From the NCBI GenBank assembly GCA_002786355.1, contig PGCO01000001.1:310001-374000 (forward strand): a stretch of 64,000 nucleotides of DNA. The letters are read 5' to 3'. The translations under genes and the position numbers were made by a program. Under the pieces are notes generated by a model. That model was not told the DNA's origin. It worked only from the letters and a program-made list of their open reading frames with translations, and did not search any database. Below, piece after piece: positions 1 through 8,805 of the stretch (position 1 is its first letter; each line of letters opens with the position of its first letter). Source of the stretch: Sediminibacterium sp. FEMGT703S (GTDB lineage Bacteria; Bacteroidota; Bacteroidia; Chitinophagales; Chitinophagaceae).

Positions 1-1398
1 TCCCAAATCGTTCACGGTTAAATCGGTGGGTTGTCCATTGCCTACTACATATGCGATGGTGGGTATTTCCTTTCTGGTTAACTTATCAATTGCTGTTGCA
101 AATTTATTTTCGAGCAAGGCTTCTGCTGCATTTCGGGTAGCTTCAACGTCCTCTTGTGGTTCTTCGGAGAGTACATTAAATTGCTTATATATTTTTCTAC
201 TACTTCTTAAATCTACTGCAACGGGCGGCTGATTTTTTTGATAGTATACCATTGCACTTGGTACAATCAATTGATTCAATGTGGCTTCACCCGATTCTTG
301 CGCTGTATTAGATTGTTCAAAAACCACTCCCATTTTTTGTAAACTATCATACAAAATGGCTTTGGCTGTATCACTTTGTATTCCATCTCCGGGATGCTTA
401 AAAACCACCCTAATTTGGTTATTGGCATAGTTATTAAAAGAGGCCAATACGTCCGCGGTGGCCATGCTCAACTTTTTATAATCTGCTGGCAAACTACCAG
501 TTAAAAAAACTTCTACAGTTATAGTAGAATCAATATTGGATAATAATTGAACGGTTGATTTACTTAGGGTAAATCGCTTGTCTTCCGTTAAGTCTAATCG
601 ATTACTGATCATTGACCCTGCTACTGAAATGCTTATCAATAGGGCAACTGCAGCCAATAACTTGGTTGATTTTTTAGTAGTAGAGGCTAAACGCAATTGA
701 GTAATATATAAGAAGAATCCAATTACTGCAATAAAATAAATGATATCAGCCGCTGCCAATACTCCTCTACTAATATTTGCTGCATGCAGTTGAATCCCCA
801 ATAACTCAATATAATAATCTGCTCCTCCATTCAATATAGGAAGTTTAGCAACTGCACTAAATCCTGCAAACAAAGCAAAAGAAATCAATGCTCCAATACC
901 GAATGCAGCAATTGTATTATTCGTTACACTACTTGCATAAATTCCTATTGTAGCATATACTCCAGCTAATAAAAACAAACTAATATAACTCCCTATAGTG
1001 GCGCCCACATCAATTCCTCCAGTAATACTTAGTGCCTGCATGGAAACCGCGTAAACCACTGTTGGAACCAATGCAATCAATACAATCAATAGCACGCCCA
1101 AATATTTGCCTACAATAATTTGTCTTAAGGTAAGCGGTAAGGTTTGTAATAATTCATAAGTACCTGTTCTAATTTCATCCGAAATACTTCGCATGGTAAT
1201 AGCAGGAATCAAAAACAATAATAACCAAGGCATTAATTGGAAAAATGGCGCTAAACTAGCATAGCCAAAATTGAGTAAACTGGTATCTGGAAAAACAAAA
1301 AACAATAGCCCAGTCACCCCTAAAAATATTCCTAGTACAAGGTATCCAGTTACCGAAGCAAAAAATTGTTGCCACTCTTTTTTACAGATCATCCACAT
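1..1398 (-). CDS. GldF-GldG fusion, gliding-motility ABC transporter (partial)
   Basis: This gene is absent from the ORF track because it runs off the left edge. I translated the minus strand from the ATG at 1398 (MWMICKKEWQQFF...) and found no stop down to base 1. Residues 1 to about 235 are an ABC-2 type permease with about six hydrophobic segments and the GldF-like stretch RSISDEIRTGTYELLQTLPL. A further membrane segment follows, then a GldG-like periplasmic start (RLDLTEDKRFTLSKSTVQLL...VEVFLTGSLPADYKKL). In Flavobacterium gldF and gldG are separate genes; here they are one frame of at least 466 codons. The partner ATPase GldA is not in the window. The family's role is gliding motility linked to an ABC transporter with an unclear substrate. 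A second ATG lies two codons downstream. Confidence 0.85.
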   Translation of the reverse strand, partial: MWMICKKEWQQFFASVTGYLVLGIFLGVTGLLFFVFPDTSLLNFGYASLAPFFQLMPWLLLFLIPAITMRSISDEIRTGTYELLQTLPLTLRQIIVGKYLGVLLIVLIALVPTVVYAVSMQALSITGGIDVGATIGSYISLFLLAGVYATIGIYASSVTNNTIAAFGIGALISFALFAGFSAVAKLPILNGGADYYIELLGIQLHAANISRGVLAAADIIYFIAVIGFFLYITQLRLASTTKKSTKLLAAVALLISISVAGSMISNRLDLTEDKRFTLSKSTVQLLSNIDSTITVEVFLTGSLPADYKKLSMATADVLASFNNYANNQIRVVFKHPGDGIQSDTAKAILYDSLQKMGVVFEQSNTAQESGEATLNQLIVPSAMVYYQKNQPPVAVDLRSSRKIYKQFNVLSEEPQEDVEATRNAAEALLENKFATAIDKLTRKEIPTIAYVVGNGQPTDLTVNDLG

Positions 1399-1425
1399 GG
1401 CTCAAAACTAAAGTTTTTATACGCA

Positions 1426-1449
1426 AAAACCCCGACGAATCGGGGTTTT
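1426..1449. terminator. Bidirectional rho-independent terminator
   Basis: The arms AAAACCCCGA and TCGGGGTTTT pair perfectly over 10 bp around a CGAA tetraloop. The A/T ends supply a U-run on either strand. It follows the iscA stop on the minus strand and separates the isc operon from the gldFG gene. Confidence 0.85.
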
Positions 1450-1500
1450 ACTATCAAGATTTGATTTTTTTAACACTGCGGGTACGCTAATCTAGCACTG

Positions 1501-1857
1501 CTAAACCGCAAAACTTTCTCCACATCCACAACTTCTGCTGGCATTTGGGTTATCAAAATAAAAACCCTTCCCATTTAAGCCATCAGAAAAATCTAACTCT
1601 GTATTTACAAGGTATAAAAAGCTTTTCAGGTCGGTAACTACTTTTACGCCATTATCTTCAAATACTTGGTCCATCGGCTTTATTTCGTTGTCGAAGTCTA
1701 GCTTGTAGCTCAACCCAGAACAACCTCCGCCAACCACGCCTACTCGTAAAAAATAGCTTTCGTCTCCTGTAACACCAGCTTCTTCCATAAGCTGCAATAC
1801 TTTCGCTTTGGCTTTATCGCTTACGTAAATACTATTTTCTGTTGCTGTTTCGCTCAT
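1501..1857 (-). CDS. iscA: Iron-sulfur cluster assembly protein, IscA/SufA/HesB family
   Basis: This 118-residue A-type carrier delivers Fe-S clusters to apoproteins. The three family cysteines are visible: C46 in GGGCSGLSY, and C110 and C112 in the C-terminal CGCGESF motif. The length is usual for the family. It is the last gene of a compact iscS-iscU-iscA operon, 18 bp after iscU, and is followed by a strong terminator. No hscA, hscB, fdx or iscR is present next to it. SufA is the main alternative name; I prefer IscA because iscS and iscU lie directly upstream. Confidence 0.9.
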   Translation of the reverse strand: MSETATENSIYVSDKAKAKVLQLMEEAGVTGDESYFLRVGVVGGGCSGLSYKLDFDNEIKPMDQVFEDNGVKVVTDLKSFLYLVNTELDFSDGLNGKGFYFDNPNASRSCGCGESFAV

Positions 1858-1875
1858 ACGCTTTGTATTGATGTA

Positions 1876-2292
1876 TTAGTGAATTCTTTCTTCGAACACT
1901 AACTCTTCTAAACCATTTTTCTTTCTGTAATCGTTAATTGCGCTTTTAATAGCATCTTCTGCCAATACAGAGCAATGGATTTTTACTGGAGGAAGGTTCA
2001 ATTCTTCTACTAACTCCATGTTATCGATAGCTACAGCCTGGTCTAGGGTTTTACCTTTTAACCATTCTGTTGCCAATGAAGAAGAAGCAATAGCAGATCC
2101 ACATCCAAATGTTTTGAATTTAGCATCGGTAATTACACCGGTAGTATTGTCTACTTCAATTTGTAAACGCATCACGTCTCCACACTCAGGAGCACCTACT
2201 AAACCTGTGCCTACATTGGTTTTAGATTTGTCAAGCGTTCCTACGTTCTTAGGATTGCTGTAGTGATCAATTACTTTTTCTGAATATGCCAT
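1876..2292 (-). CDS. iscU: Fe-S cluster scaffold protein IscU
   Basis: IscU is the scaffold on which IscS-derived sulfur and iron form a [2Fe-2S] cluster. The protein opens with the canonical YSEKVIDHYSNPKNVG. It keeps the ligand residues C37 (with D39), C64, H106 and C107, the latter two in KIHCSVLAEDAI. At 138 residues it is a stand-alone IscU, without the C-terminal NifU domain. It lies 61 bp downstream of iscS in the same operon. Confidence 0.95.
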   Translation of the reverse strand: MAYSEKVIDHYSNPKNVGTLDKSKTNVGTGLVGAPECGDVMRLQIEVDNTTGVITDAKFKTFGCGSAIASSSLATEWLKGKTLDQAVAIDNMELVEELNLPPVKIHCSVLAEDAIKSAINDYRKKNGLEELVFEERIH

Positions 2293-2353
2293 GGTATATA
2301 TATTTATGTTTAATTAAAAAATATTTGTTTTTTCTGCGGGATTAAAGCCACTA

Positions 2354-3571
2354 CTAGTGGTGTGCCCACTCAATTTTGTCCATATCAACTCCTTCCTTAA
2401 ACATTTCCCATAATGGGCTCATATCTCTCAATTTCAATACTGTTTCGCTTACAGATTTAATGGTATAATCTATTTGCTCTTCAGTAGTAAATCTACCTAA
2501 TCCAAAACGCAATGAACTATGCGCTAAGTCATCTCCTAATCCTAATGCTTTTAATACATAGCTTGGCTCTAATGAAGCAGAAGTACAAGCAGATCCAGAC
2601 GACAATGCAATATTCTTATTGAAGCCCATCAACAAACCTTCTCCCTCTACATATTTGAAAGAAATATTGGCAACATGTGGCAAACGATGTTCTCTATTTC
2701 CGTTCACATATGCTTCTTCTAATTGAACCAATGCAGACTCTAATTTGTCACGCAATTTGCTTAGGCGAGCAGCATCATCAGCCATTTCTAATCTAGCTAA
2801 TTCGCAAGCTTTACCAAATCCAACGATGCCTGGTACATTCAAAGTTCCACTTCTCATACCACGCTCGTGTCCACCACCATCCATTTGGGCAGTTACTTTA
2901 ACTCTTGGGTTTTTGCGACGAACATATAAAGCACCAATCCCTTTAGGACCATACATTTTGTGTGCAGTAAAAGCCATGATATCAATACCATCTGCATTTA
3001 CATCTACGGGTATTTTACCTACTGCCTGAACGCCATCGGTGAAAAACAATACGCCATGCTTTTTAGCAAGCGCACTGATTTCTTTCACTGGTTGTACTAC
3101 CCCAATTTCATTGTTGGCATACATGATTGCAATTAAAATAGTAGTTGGCTTGATTGCAGCTTCTAATTCTTTTAAATCAATTAATCCATCAGCCTGAACT
3201 TCTAAATAAGTTACTTCTGCACCTGCGCGCTCCAGATGCTTGCAAGTATCTAATACCGCTTTGTGCTCGGTTGTAACAGTAATGATATGATTTCCTTTTG
3301 AAGCGTACATTTCGAACACTCCTTTAATAGCTAAGTTGTCTCCTTCTGTAGCCCCTGAAGTAAATATAATTTCCTTAGGATCGGCGCCAATTAATTTGGC
3401 AACTTGCTCACGGGCATAATCTACCGCTTCTTCCGCTTCCCATCCAAAAGGGTGGTTACGACTTGCAGCGTTTCCAAAATGCTCTGTAAAATACGGTATC
3501 ATTGCTTCTAATACCCTTGGATCCATTGGGGTAGTAGCGTTGTTATCTAAATAAACTGGTAACTTCAACAT
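2354..3571 (-). CDS. iscS: Cysteine desulfurase IscS
   Basis: This PLP-dependent enzyme converts cysteine to alanine and passes a persulfide to IscU. The 405-residue protein has the N-terminal [15 protein letters not shown], the PLP lysine K205 in [10 protein letters not shown], and the persulfide cysteine C329 on the loop [10 protein letters not shown], as in group I (IscS/NifS) enzymes. It is the first gene of the isc operon. A candidate -7 box (TACTTTTG, minus strand) lies 28 bp upstream of its ATG. Confidence 0.95.
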   Translation of the reverse strand: MLKLPVYLDNNATTPMDPRVLEAMIPYFTEHFGNAASRNHPFGWEAEEAVDYAREQVAKLIGADPKEIIFTSGATEGDNLAIKGVFEMYASKGNHIITVTTEHKAVLDTCKHLERAGAEVTYLEVQADGLIDLKELEAAIKPTTILIAIMYANNEIGVVQPVKEISALAKKHGVLFFTDGVQAVGKIPVDVNADGIDIMAFTAHKMYGPKGIGALYVRRKNPRVKVTAQMDGGGHERGMRSGTLNVPGIVGFGKACELARLEMADDAARLSKLRDKLESALVQLEEAYVNGNREHRLPHVANISFKYVEGEGLLMGFNKNIALSSGSACTSASLEPSYVLKALGLGDDLAHSSLRFGLGRFTTEEQIDYTIKSVSETVLKLRDMSPLWEMFKEGVDMDKIEWAHH

Positions 3572-3598
3572 ATTGCTTGCTAGTTTTTTCTAATAACA

Positions 3599-3606
3599 CA
3601 AAAGTA
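3599..3606 (-). promoter_or_regulatory. Candidate -7 promoter box for iscS operon
   Basis: The minus strand reads TACTTTTG, an exact match to the Bacteroidota TAnnTTTG -7 consensus, 28 bp before the iscS ATG. I see no good TTTG -33 element at the usual spacing, so this rests on one box and its position. Confidence 0.4.
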
Positions 3607-3621
3607 TAACAATAGGTTCTA

Positions 3622-3629
3622 TAATTTTG
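3622..3629 (+). promoter_or_regulatory. Candidate -7 promoter box for methylmalonyl-CoA epimerase gene
   Basis: TAATTTTG on the plus strand matches TAnnTTTG and lies 64 bp before the epimerase ATG. It is only 15 bp from the opposite-facing iscS box, so the two promoters would share a compact divergent region. No clear -33 element is visible. Confidence 0.35.
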
Positions 3630-3693
3630 GGATGCATTGTTACTCAAAGGTTGTTTTTCCTCAAATCGTAAGGACATATATAAAATATTTTAA

Positions 3694-4095
3694 ATGAATA
3701 AGATTGAGCATATTGGTATTGCAGTAAAAGATTTGGCCACCAGCATCCCATTATTCGAAAAATTATTGAATAGTGCCTGTTATAAAACAGAAGAAGTAGC
3801 TTCCGAAAAAGTGATGACCGCTTTTTTTAAAACGGGTGAATCAAAAATAGAATTGGTTGCTTCTACCGATCCAGAAGGGGTTATTGCCAAGTATATTGAC
3901 AAAAAGGGGGAAGGGATGCACCATATAGCTTTTGATGTAACCGATATTCATGCGGAAATGAAGCGTCTGGTATCCGAGGGTTTTACGCTTTTAAACGAGA
4001 CTCCTAAAAAAGGAGCTGATAATAAATTGGTCTGTTTTTTACACCCGAAGGGAACCAATGGGGTCTTAATTGAATTGTGCCAAGAGATTAATTAA
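3694..4095 (+). CDS. mce: Methylmalonyl-CoA epimerase
   Basis: The protein is predicted to interconvert (2R)- and (2S)-methylmalonyl-CoA between propionyl-CoA carboxylase and methylmalonyl-CoA mutase. The 133 residues form a single vicinal oxygen chelate (glyoxalase/bleomycin resistance) fold. It starts IEHIGIAVKDL, contains GEGMHHIAFDV, and ends with GVLIELCQ. The metal-ligand pattern His7, His in MHHIAF and Glu in LIELCQ fits this family. It is monocistronic and overlaps the convergent rnc gene by 4 bp at the stops. Confidence 0.9.
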   Translation: MNKIEHIGIAVKDLATSIPLFEKLLNSACYKTEEVASEKVMTAFFKTGESKIELVASTDPEGVIAKYIDKKGEGMHHIAFDVTDIHAEMKRLVSEGFTLLNETPKKGADNKLVCFLHPKGTNGVLIELCQEIN

Positions 4096-4799
4096 AGCCC
4101 CAACTTTTCAATCGCAACTTGTGCGGCAATTTGACTGGCGTCTTTTTTGTTACCCGCTTTTCCTTGTGCAAAAACGGCGCCATCCAATACGGCATTCATG
4201 GTAAATATTCTTCGATTGCCCTCAAGCTTTTCATCCGCCATTTCAAAAGTAATGGTCTTTCCATTTTTATTAGCCCAGCCAATTAATTTATTCTTGAGAT
4301 TGATATCAATCAACTCTAAGTCTTCCATGAATAAATGCGGAATCACTATTTGCTTTAGAATCCAATTTTGTGTTTTAACATAGCCTTTGTCTAGGTAAAC
4401 CGCTCCTATCAAGGCTTCTAGGGTATTACCAAAAATATGGCTAGCTTTTAAAGCGCTATCAAACTTGTTATAAAAAGTCAATTTACGCAAACCCATTTTT
4501 AAGGCAATATCGTTTAGCTGCTGACGATTGACCATCTTAGATCGCATCTCTGTCAAAAATCCCTCTCCCTTGTATGGGTATAATTTAAATAAATAATCTG
4601 CCACTACTGCGCTCAAAATAGCATCCCCCAGAAACTCTAAGCGTTCATTATTTTCATCTGGGGTTTCTTTAACCGAACGATGACTTAATGCACTGCGATA
4701 AAGTTGCAGATTGCCAGGCTGTATACCTAACATATCATTGATCTGCGTCTCAAAAGATGAGGCAGCTTTTGGTTTAAATAACTTTATTAAAAATTGCAC
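4092..4799 (-). CDS. rnc: Ribonuclease III
   Basis: RNase III cleaves double-stranded RNA in rRNA processing and mRNA turnover. The N-terminal endonuclease domain carries the signature NERLEFLGDAIL (E55, D59) and the second acidic site in LEALIGAVYLDKGY. The C-terminal roughly 70 residues form a double-stranded RNA-binding domain ending GNKKDASQIAAQVAIEKLGL. At 235 residues it has normal length. It starts 4 bp after the fabF stop, so acpP-fabF-rnc is likely one transcript, the gene order common in many bacteria. Confidence 0.95.
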   Translation of the reverse strand: MQFLIKLFKPKAASSFETQINDMLGIQPGNLQLYRSALSHRSVKETPDENNERLEFLGDAILSAVVADYLFKLYPYKGEGFLTEMRSKMVNRQQLNDIALKMGLRKLTFYNKFDSALKASHIFGNTLEALIGAVYLDKGYVKTQNWILKQIVIPHLFMEDLELIDINLKNKLIGWANKNGKTITFEMADEKLEGNRRIFTMNAVLDGAVFAQGKAGNKKDASQIAAQVAIEKLGL

Positions 4800-4803
4800 T
4801 TTA

Positions 4804-6057
4804 TTATGCTACGTATTTTTTTACGATAACGCATGCGTTGTGGCCACCAAAACCAAATGTGTTACTCAATGCGGCACGTACGGTTCTTTGTTGTGCTTTA
4901 TTGAAGGTAAAATTCAATTTAGGGTCCAGTTCAGGATCATCTGTAAAGTGATTGATAGTAGGGGGAACAATATCATGAATCACACTCTGGATGCATGCGA
5001 TGGCTTCTATTACACCCGCTGCACCTAAGCAATGGCCTGTCATAGATTTTGTTGCACTGATATTTAGATTATATGCATGGCTTCCAAATACTTCTGTAAT
5101 GGCTTTAGCTTCTGCGCCATCACCTAATGGAGTAGAAGTTCCATGAGTGTTGATATAATCAATTTCATCAGGTTGCATACCAGCATCTTTAAGGGCTGCT
5201 ATCATTACGTTTCTTGCACCCAATCCTTCTGGATGTGGAGCAGTTAAGTGATAAGCATCAGCAGTTGCACCGCCTCCTGCAATTTCACAGTAAATTTTAG
5301 CCCCTCTTTTGATGGCATGCTCATATTCTTCTAATACCAAACAACCTGCGGCTTCACCCATCACAAATCCATCTCTGTCTTTGTCATATGGTCTACTTGC
5401 TGTTGCAGGATCATCGTTTCTTTCGCTCATGGCTTTCATGGCATTGAAACCACCTACACCTGCTTCACTAATAACGGCTTCAGATCCACCACTAATAATG
5501 ATATCAGCTTTACCGAGTCTGATGGTATCTACAGCAGCGATAATGCCATTTGTGCTAGACGCACAGGCACTTACAACTGCGAAGTTTGGACCGCGGAATC
5601 CATGACGCATCGAAATTTGTCCGGCCGCAATATCCAAAATCATTTTAGGAATAAAGAAAGGATTGAACCTTGGCGTACCGTCTCCAGTAGCAAAATTCTG
5701 TACTTCTTCTTGGAAAGTTCTTAGACCACCAATTCCGCTAGCAAATATGACTCCCACTCTATCTACATCAATATTTTCTTTATTGATTTGAGCGTCTTGT
5801 ACGGCCATATCACTTGCAAAAAGCGCTAGTTGTGCAAAGCGATCAAGTTTTCTAGCTTCTTTCTTCTCCATGAAACTGGTAGGATCAAACCCCTTTACCT
5901 CACAGGCAAAACGGGTCTTAAACTTAGTTGCATCAAATAAAGTAATTGGAGCAGCACCGGGTATTCCATTAATTAATCCATGCCAATAATCTTCTAGATT
6001 ATTACCTATTGGAGTGATCGTACCTATACCAGTAACAACTACGCGCTTTAATTGCAT
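4804..6057 (-). CDS. fabF: 3-oxoacyl-ACP synthase II (FabF)
   Basis: FabF elongates acyl-ACP with malonyl-ACP in type II fatty acid synthesis. It is a full-length 417-residue thiolase-fold condensing enzyme. The catalytic Cys165 is in VVSACASSTNG, His305 in NTHGTSTPLGD, and Lys337/His342 in KSMTGHCLGAAG, giving the Cys-His-His triad. It lies downstream of acpP with a conserved-looking stem-loop in the gap, and upstream of rnc by 4 bp. Confidence 0.95.
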   Translation of the reverse strand: MQLKRVVVTGIGTITPIGNNLEDYWHGLINGIPGAAPITLFDATKFKTRFACEVKGFDPTSFMEKKEARKLDRFAQLALFASDMAVQDAQINKENIDVDRVGVIFASGIGGLRTFQEEVQNFATGDGTPRFNPFFIPKMILDIAAGQISMRHGFRGPNFAVVSACASSTNGIIAAVDTIRLGKADIIISGGSEAVISEAGVGGFNAMKAMSERNDDPATASRPYDKDRDGFVMGEAAGCLVLEEYEHAIKRGAKIYCEIAGGGATADAYHLTAPHPEGLGARNVMIAALKDAGMQPDEIDYINTHGTSTPLGDGAEAKAITEVFGSHAYNLNISATKSMTGHCLGAAGVIEAIACIQSVIHDIVPPTINHFTDDPELDPKLNFTFNKAQQRTVRAALSNTFGFGGHNACVIVKKYVA

Positions 6058-6078
6058 ACAACAAACCAGTTTATGTTA

Positions 6079-6117
6079 TAATCCGCCTTTCATGGTAAAA
6101 CCTTAAAAGGCGGATTA
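6079..6117 (-). other. Intergenic stem-loop between acpP and fabF
   Basis: TAATCCGCCTTT and AAAGGCGGATTA form a perfect 12-bp stem around a 15-nt loop in the acpP-fabF gap. On the minus transcript no U-run follows, so it is not a standard terminator. It could be an mRNA processing or stability element that lets acpP be expressed above fabF. The function is inferred. Confidence 0.6.
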
Positions 6118-6144
6118 AAATTATTCCTTACTAAATAGATATTC

Positions 6145-6381
6145 TTACTTAGCGTGCTCTTCTAAATAAGCAACTGCCTGACCTACAGTGGTAATGGTTT
6201 CAGCCTGCTCATCAGGAATAGAGATGTTGAATTCTTTTTCGAATTCCATAATTAATTCAACGGTATCCAAAGAATCTGCACCTAGATCGTTGGTAAAAGA
6301 AGCTTCGTTAGTTACTTCTGCTTCGTCTACGCCCAATTTGTCTACGATGATTTTCTTTACTCTTGTTGCGATGTCTGACAT
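6145..6381 (-). CDS. acpP: Acyl carrier protein
   Basis: ACP carries acyl chains on a 4'-phosphopantetheine arm. The 78-residue acidic protein has the attachment serine S37 in [19 protein letters not shown], matching bacterial AcpP throughout. It is the first gene of acpP-fabF-rnc. A candidate -7 box lies 25 bp upstream. Confidence 0.97.
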   Translation of the reverse strand: MSDIATRVKKIIVDKLGVDEAEVTNEASFTNDLGADSLDTVELIMEFEKEFNISIPDEQAETITTVGQAVAYLEEHAK

Positions 6382-6405
6382 TGTTAAAGTTTTTGTTTAC
6401 TGCGG

Positions 6406-6413
6406 CAAAAATA
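6406..6413 (-). promoter_or_regulatory. Candidate -7 promoter box for acpP
   Basis: The minus strand reads TATTTTTG, matching TAnnTTTG, 25 bp before the acpP ATG. A matching TTTG -33 element is not evident. Confidence 0.4.
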
Positions 6414-6438
6414 TACATTTTATGGTTATATTAGTATT

Positions 6439-6867
6439 ATGGCATTAAAAATGATTCAACATGGCTCTACTGAATACGAACAAATGGTAGCATTAAGGCA
6501 CCAATTGTTGCGAAAACCATTAGGGTTGCAGTTTACCCAAGAAGAATTAGCCAAGGAAAAGGAAAATATTCTGCTCGCTTATACCGACGACGATACCATG
6601 GAAGCTTGCAGCATGCTTGTAAAAATTTCACCCGACACCGTCAGGCTTAGGCAGTTAGCGGTTCTGTCTGGTTTGCAGGGAAAAGGAATTGGAAGAGCCA
6701 TGGTGCAGTTTGCCGAAAATTTAGCAAGAGACAATCGTTATCACAAAATCATCATGCACGCCCGCCAAGACTCCATCCATTTTTTTGAGAAATTGGGATA
6801 TCAAGTAGAGAGTGACCCCTTTATTGAACTAACCATTCCGCATGTGGTTATGGGCAAGGAACTATAA
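6439..6867 (+). CDS. GNAT family N-acetyltransferase
   Basis: This 142-residue protein fits the Gcn5-related acetyltransferase fold. The acetyl-CoA pyrophosphate loop is visible as LQGKGIGRAMVQFAENLA, preceded by the strand VRLRQLAVL, and followed by a C-terminal IIMHARQDSIHFFEKLGYQ typical of the family (ElaA/YjcF-like). The acceptor substrate cannot be read from the sequence. It is divergent from acpP and stands alone. Confidence 0.85.
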   Translation: MALKMIQHGSTEYEQMVALRHQLLRKPLGLQFTQEELAKEKENILLAYTDDDTMEACSMLVKISPDTVRLRQLAVLSGLQGKGIGRAMVQFAENLARDNRYHKIIMHARQDSIHFFEKLGYQVESDPFIELTIPHVVMGKEL

Positions 6868-6902
6868 AATAGTTTAGGGGTGGGATTATAGCCGCCGAAA
6901 AA

Positions 6903-7379
6903 TCATTTCTTGATTCCTTTCTTCAAAGCCGCTCTTAATTCATGACGAAATTCATCGCCCATTTCGTCTTTAGGAACCATGAAAAAAGACTTGGAACTAA
7001 AATACAAATGAAAAAAATGCGGGCTTTCAAAGTAATGGCTAAACTGCATCCAATCCCAATGAATATATCCTTTTTCATTTTCTAGCGTAATGCCATTGTC
7101 TTTAAAAGCAATGGTAAACTGGTCTTTAAAAGTATCAATTGCCTTTTTATAAATAGAATTTGGTAAGATGTACCAAAAACTTGCCATCATCATTACCCAA
7201 ATAAATGATCCTAATAAAAAAGGTTCGGGTCTAATTTTCTTAGTATAAAATAAGATAGCTGCTACAATGGCAAATACATTTACGAGTACTACCAATACTT
7301 TTACTTCGGGCCTTTGCACAAAATGATACCTTAACCCTTGTATTACTTTCTTTTTGTCGTAGCTAAAAGCGTGTTGCAT
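6903..7379 (-). CDS. YcxB-like membrane protein of unknown function
   Basis: The 158-residue protein has two adjacent membrane segments (about residues 27-46 and 53-71). A C-terminal soluble part follows with the pattern ITLENEKGYIHWDWMQFSHYFESPHFFHLYFSSKSFFMVPKDEM. That layout resembles the YcxB-like domain found in many small Bacteroidota and Firmicutes membrane proteins. No enzymatic motif is visible. It is divergent from the sucrose operon with only 40 bp between the starts, so shared regulation is possible but unproven. Confidence 0.65.
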   Translation of the reverse strand: MQHAFSYDKKKVIQGLRYHFVQRPEVKVLVVLVNVFAIVAAILFYTKKIRPEPFLLGSFIWVMMMASFWYILPNSIYKKAIDTFKDQFTIAFKDNGITLENEKGYIHWDWMQFSHYFESPHFFHLYFSSKSFFMVPKDEMGDEFRHELRAALKKGIKK

Positions 7380-7419
7380 GACGCAAAATTAGCTATTTTT
7401 AGAGACTAACTATTCAACT

Positions 7420-8754
7420 ATGCAATTGAGCAAGCCCAAACTCAGCTTCATGCAAATCATTAACATGAATGTGGGTTTCTTTGGAATTCAATACAGCTTT
7501 GGGTTACAGCAAAGTGCGGTGAATCCCATTTATGATTTTTTAGGTGCCAAGCCCGACGAAATCCCTTTACTTAATCTTGCAGGACCAATGACCGGCTTAT
7601 TAATTCAACCCATCATTGGGGTATTGAGCGACCGCACTTGGCATCCGCGTTTTGGAAGAAGAAAACCTTATTTTTTTATAGGCGCTTTATTTTGTAGCCT
7701 CTGTTTATTCTTATACCCATTTAGCACCACCCTTTGGATGGCTGCGGGTTTGCTCTGGGTTTTAGATGCTGCCAACAATACGGCGATGGAGCCCTATCGC
7801 GCATTTATTGTGGATAAACTTCCCCCGCCACAATTAGCAACAGGCTTTCTAACGCAAAGCTTTTTTACCGGATTAGGGATCACCTTCGCTAATATTTCGT
7901 TGTTCATTTTTCAAAAATATATTCCTGGTCAGCATGGTGCCATTCCTTACTGGGTTTTTGGTTCTTTCTTTTTAGGATCTATCTGTTCGATTAGTTCAGT
8001 AATGTGGAGTATTTCTAAAACACCAGAGATTCCACCCACCCCTGAAGAATTAGCCGCTTTACGTGCGCAGAAAAAAGGAATACTTCAACCCTTCATAGAA
8101 ATAGGAGAAGCCATTGTGCATATGCCTACTGTTATGTGGAAGTTGGCATTGGTCTACTTATTTCAATGGTATGCTTTGTTTTGCTATTGGCAAAATGCCT
8201 CTAAAAGTATTGCACAGTCGGTTTGGAAAACCAGTCCTACTGAAAATAAAACCTTGTACGAAGAAGCTGTGGGTTGGGCTGGCTTAGTAAATGCCTGGTA
8301 CAGTGTGGTTACTTTTTTATCGGCTTTTGGATTGGTTTGGATGGCTAAGAAGTTTTCTCCTAAGAAAGTACATATTGTTTGTTTGTTAATGGCAGGTATT
8401 GCTTTGTTGGCATTTCCACAAATTGAAAACAAGTATTTGCTTTTTGTTCCTATGGCAGGATTTGGTATTGCTTGGGCGAGCATGATGGGCATTCCTTACT
8501 TAATGGTGGTGAATGATATTCCTAAAGAAAAATATGGGGTCTACATGGGTATTATTAATATGATGATTGTAATTCCAATGATTTTACAGTCTACTACTTT
8601 TGGTTGGGTACTCAATAATTTTTTAGGAAATAATTCAGGACATGCGATTTCATTTGCAGGCGTTTTATTGCTATTGGCCTGTGCGGCAACTTTTTTAATT
8701 AAAGACGTAAAACCAGAAGAAGAAATTCAAGCGGTGGCTATTGGAGGACATTAA
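7420..8754 (+). CDS. MFS transporter, SLC45/sucrose-like
   Basis: A 444-residue major facilitator with about 12 hydrophobic segments. The loop 2-3 motif GVLSDRTWHPRFGRRKPYFFIGA is characteristic of the GPH/SLC45-like sucrose and maltose carriers. It is the first gene of a three-gene operon with a fructokinase-like PfkB protein and an amylosucrase. Sucrose, or a related disaccharide, is therefore the likely substrate; this is inferred from family and neighbours. A long insert with charged residues near the middle (about 200-240) is the usual central cytoplasmic loop. Confidence 0.85.
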   Translation: MQLSKPKLSFMQIINMNVGFFGIQYSFGLQQSAVNPIYDFLGAKPDEIPLLNLAGPMTGLLIQPIIGVLSDRTWHPRFGRRKPYFFIGALFCSLCLFLYPFSTTLWMAAGLLWVLDAANNTAMEPYRAFIVDKLPPPQLATGFLTQSFFTGLGITFANISLFIFQKYIPGQHGAIPYWVFGSFFLGSICSISSVMWSISKTPEIPPTPEELAALRAQKKGILQPFIEIGEAIVHMPTVMWKLALVYLFQWYALFCYWQNASKSIAQSVWKTSPTENKTLYEEAVGWAGLVNAWYSVVTFLSAFGLVWMAKKFSPKKVHIVCLLMAGIALLAFPQIENKYLLFVPMAGFGIAWASMMGIPYLMVVNDIPKEKYGVYMGIINMMIVIPMILQSTTFGWVLNNFLGNNSGHAISFAGVLLLLACAATFLIKDVKPEEEIQAVAIGGH

Positions 8755-8805
8755 TGGTATTCAACTGATTTTATTTTCTTATTTATATAAACGAAATTTT
8801 TTTCA

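Noticed and set aside
7384-7391. TAATTTTG box on the minus strand before the YcxB-like gene
   Set aside because: It matches TAnnTTTG but lies only 4 bp from the ATG, so transcription would start inside or at the start codon.
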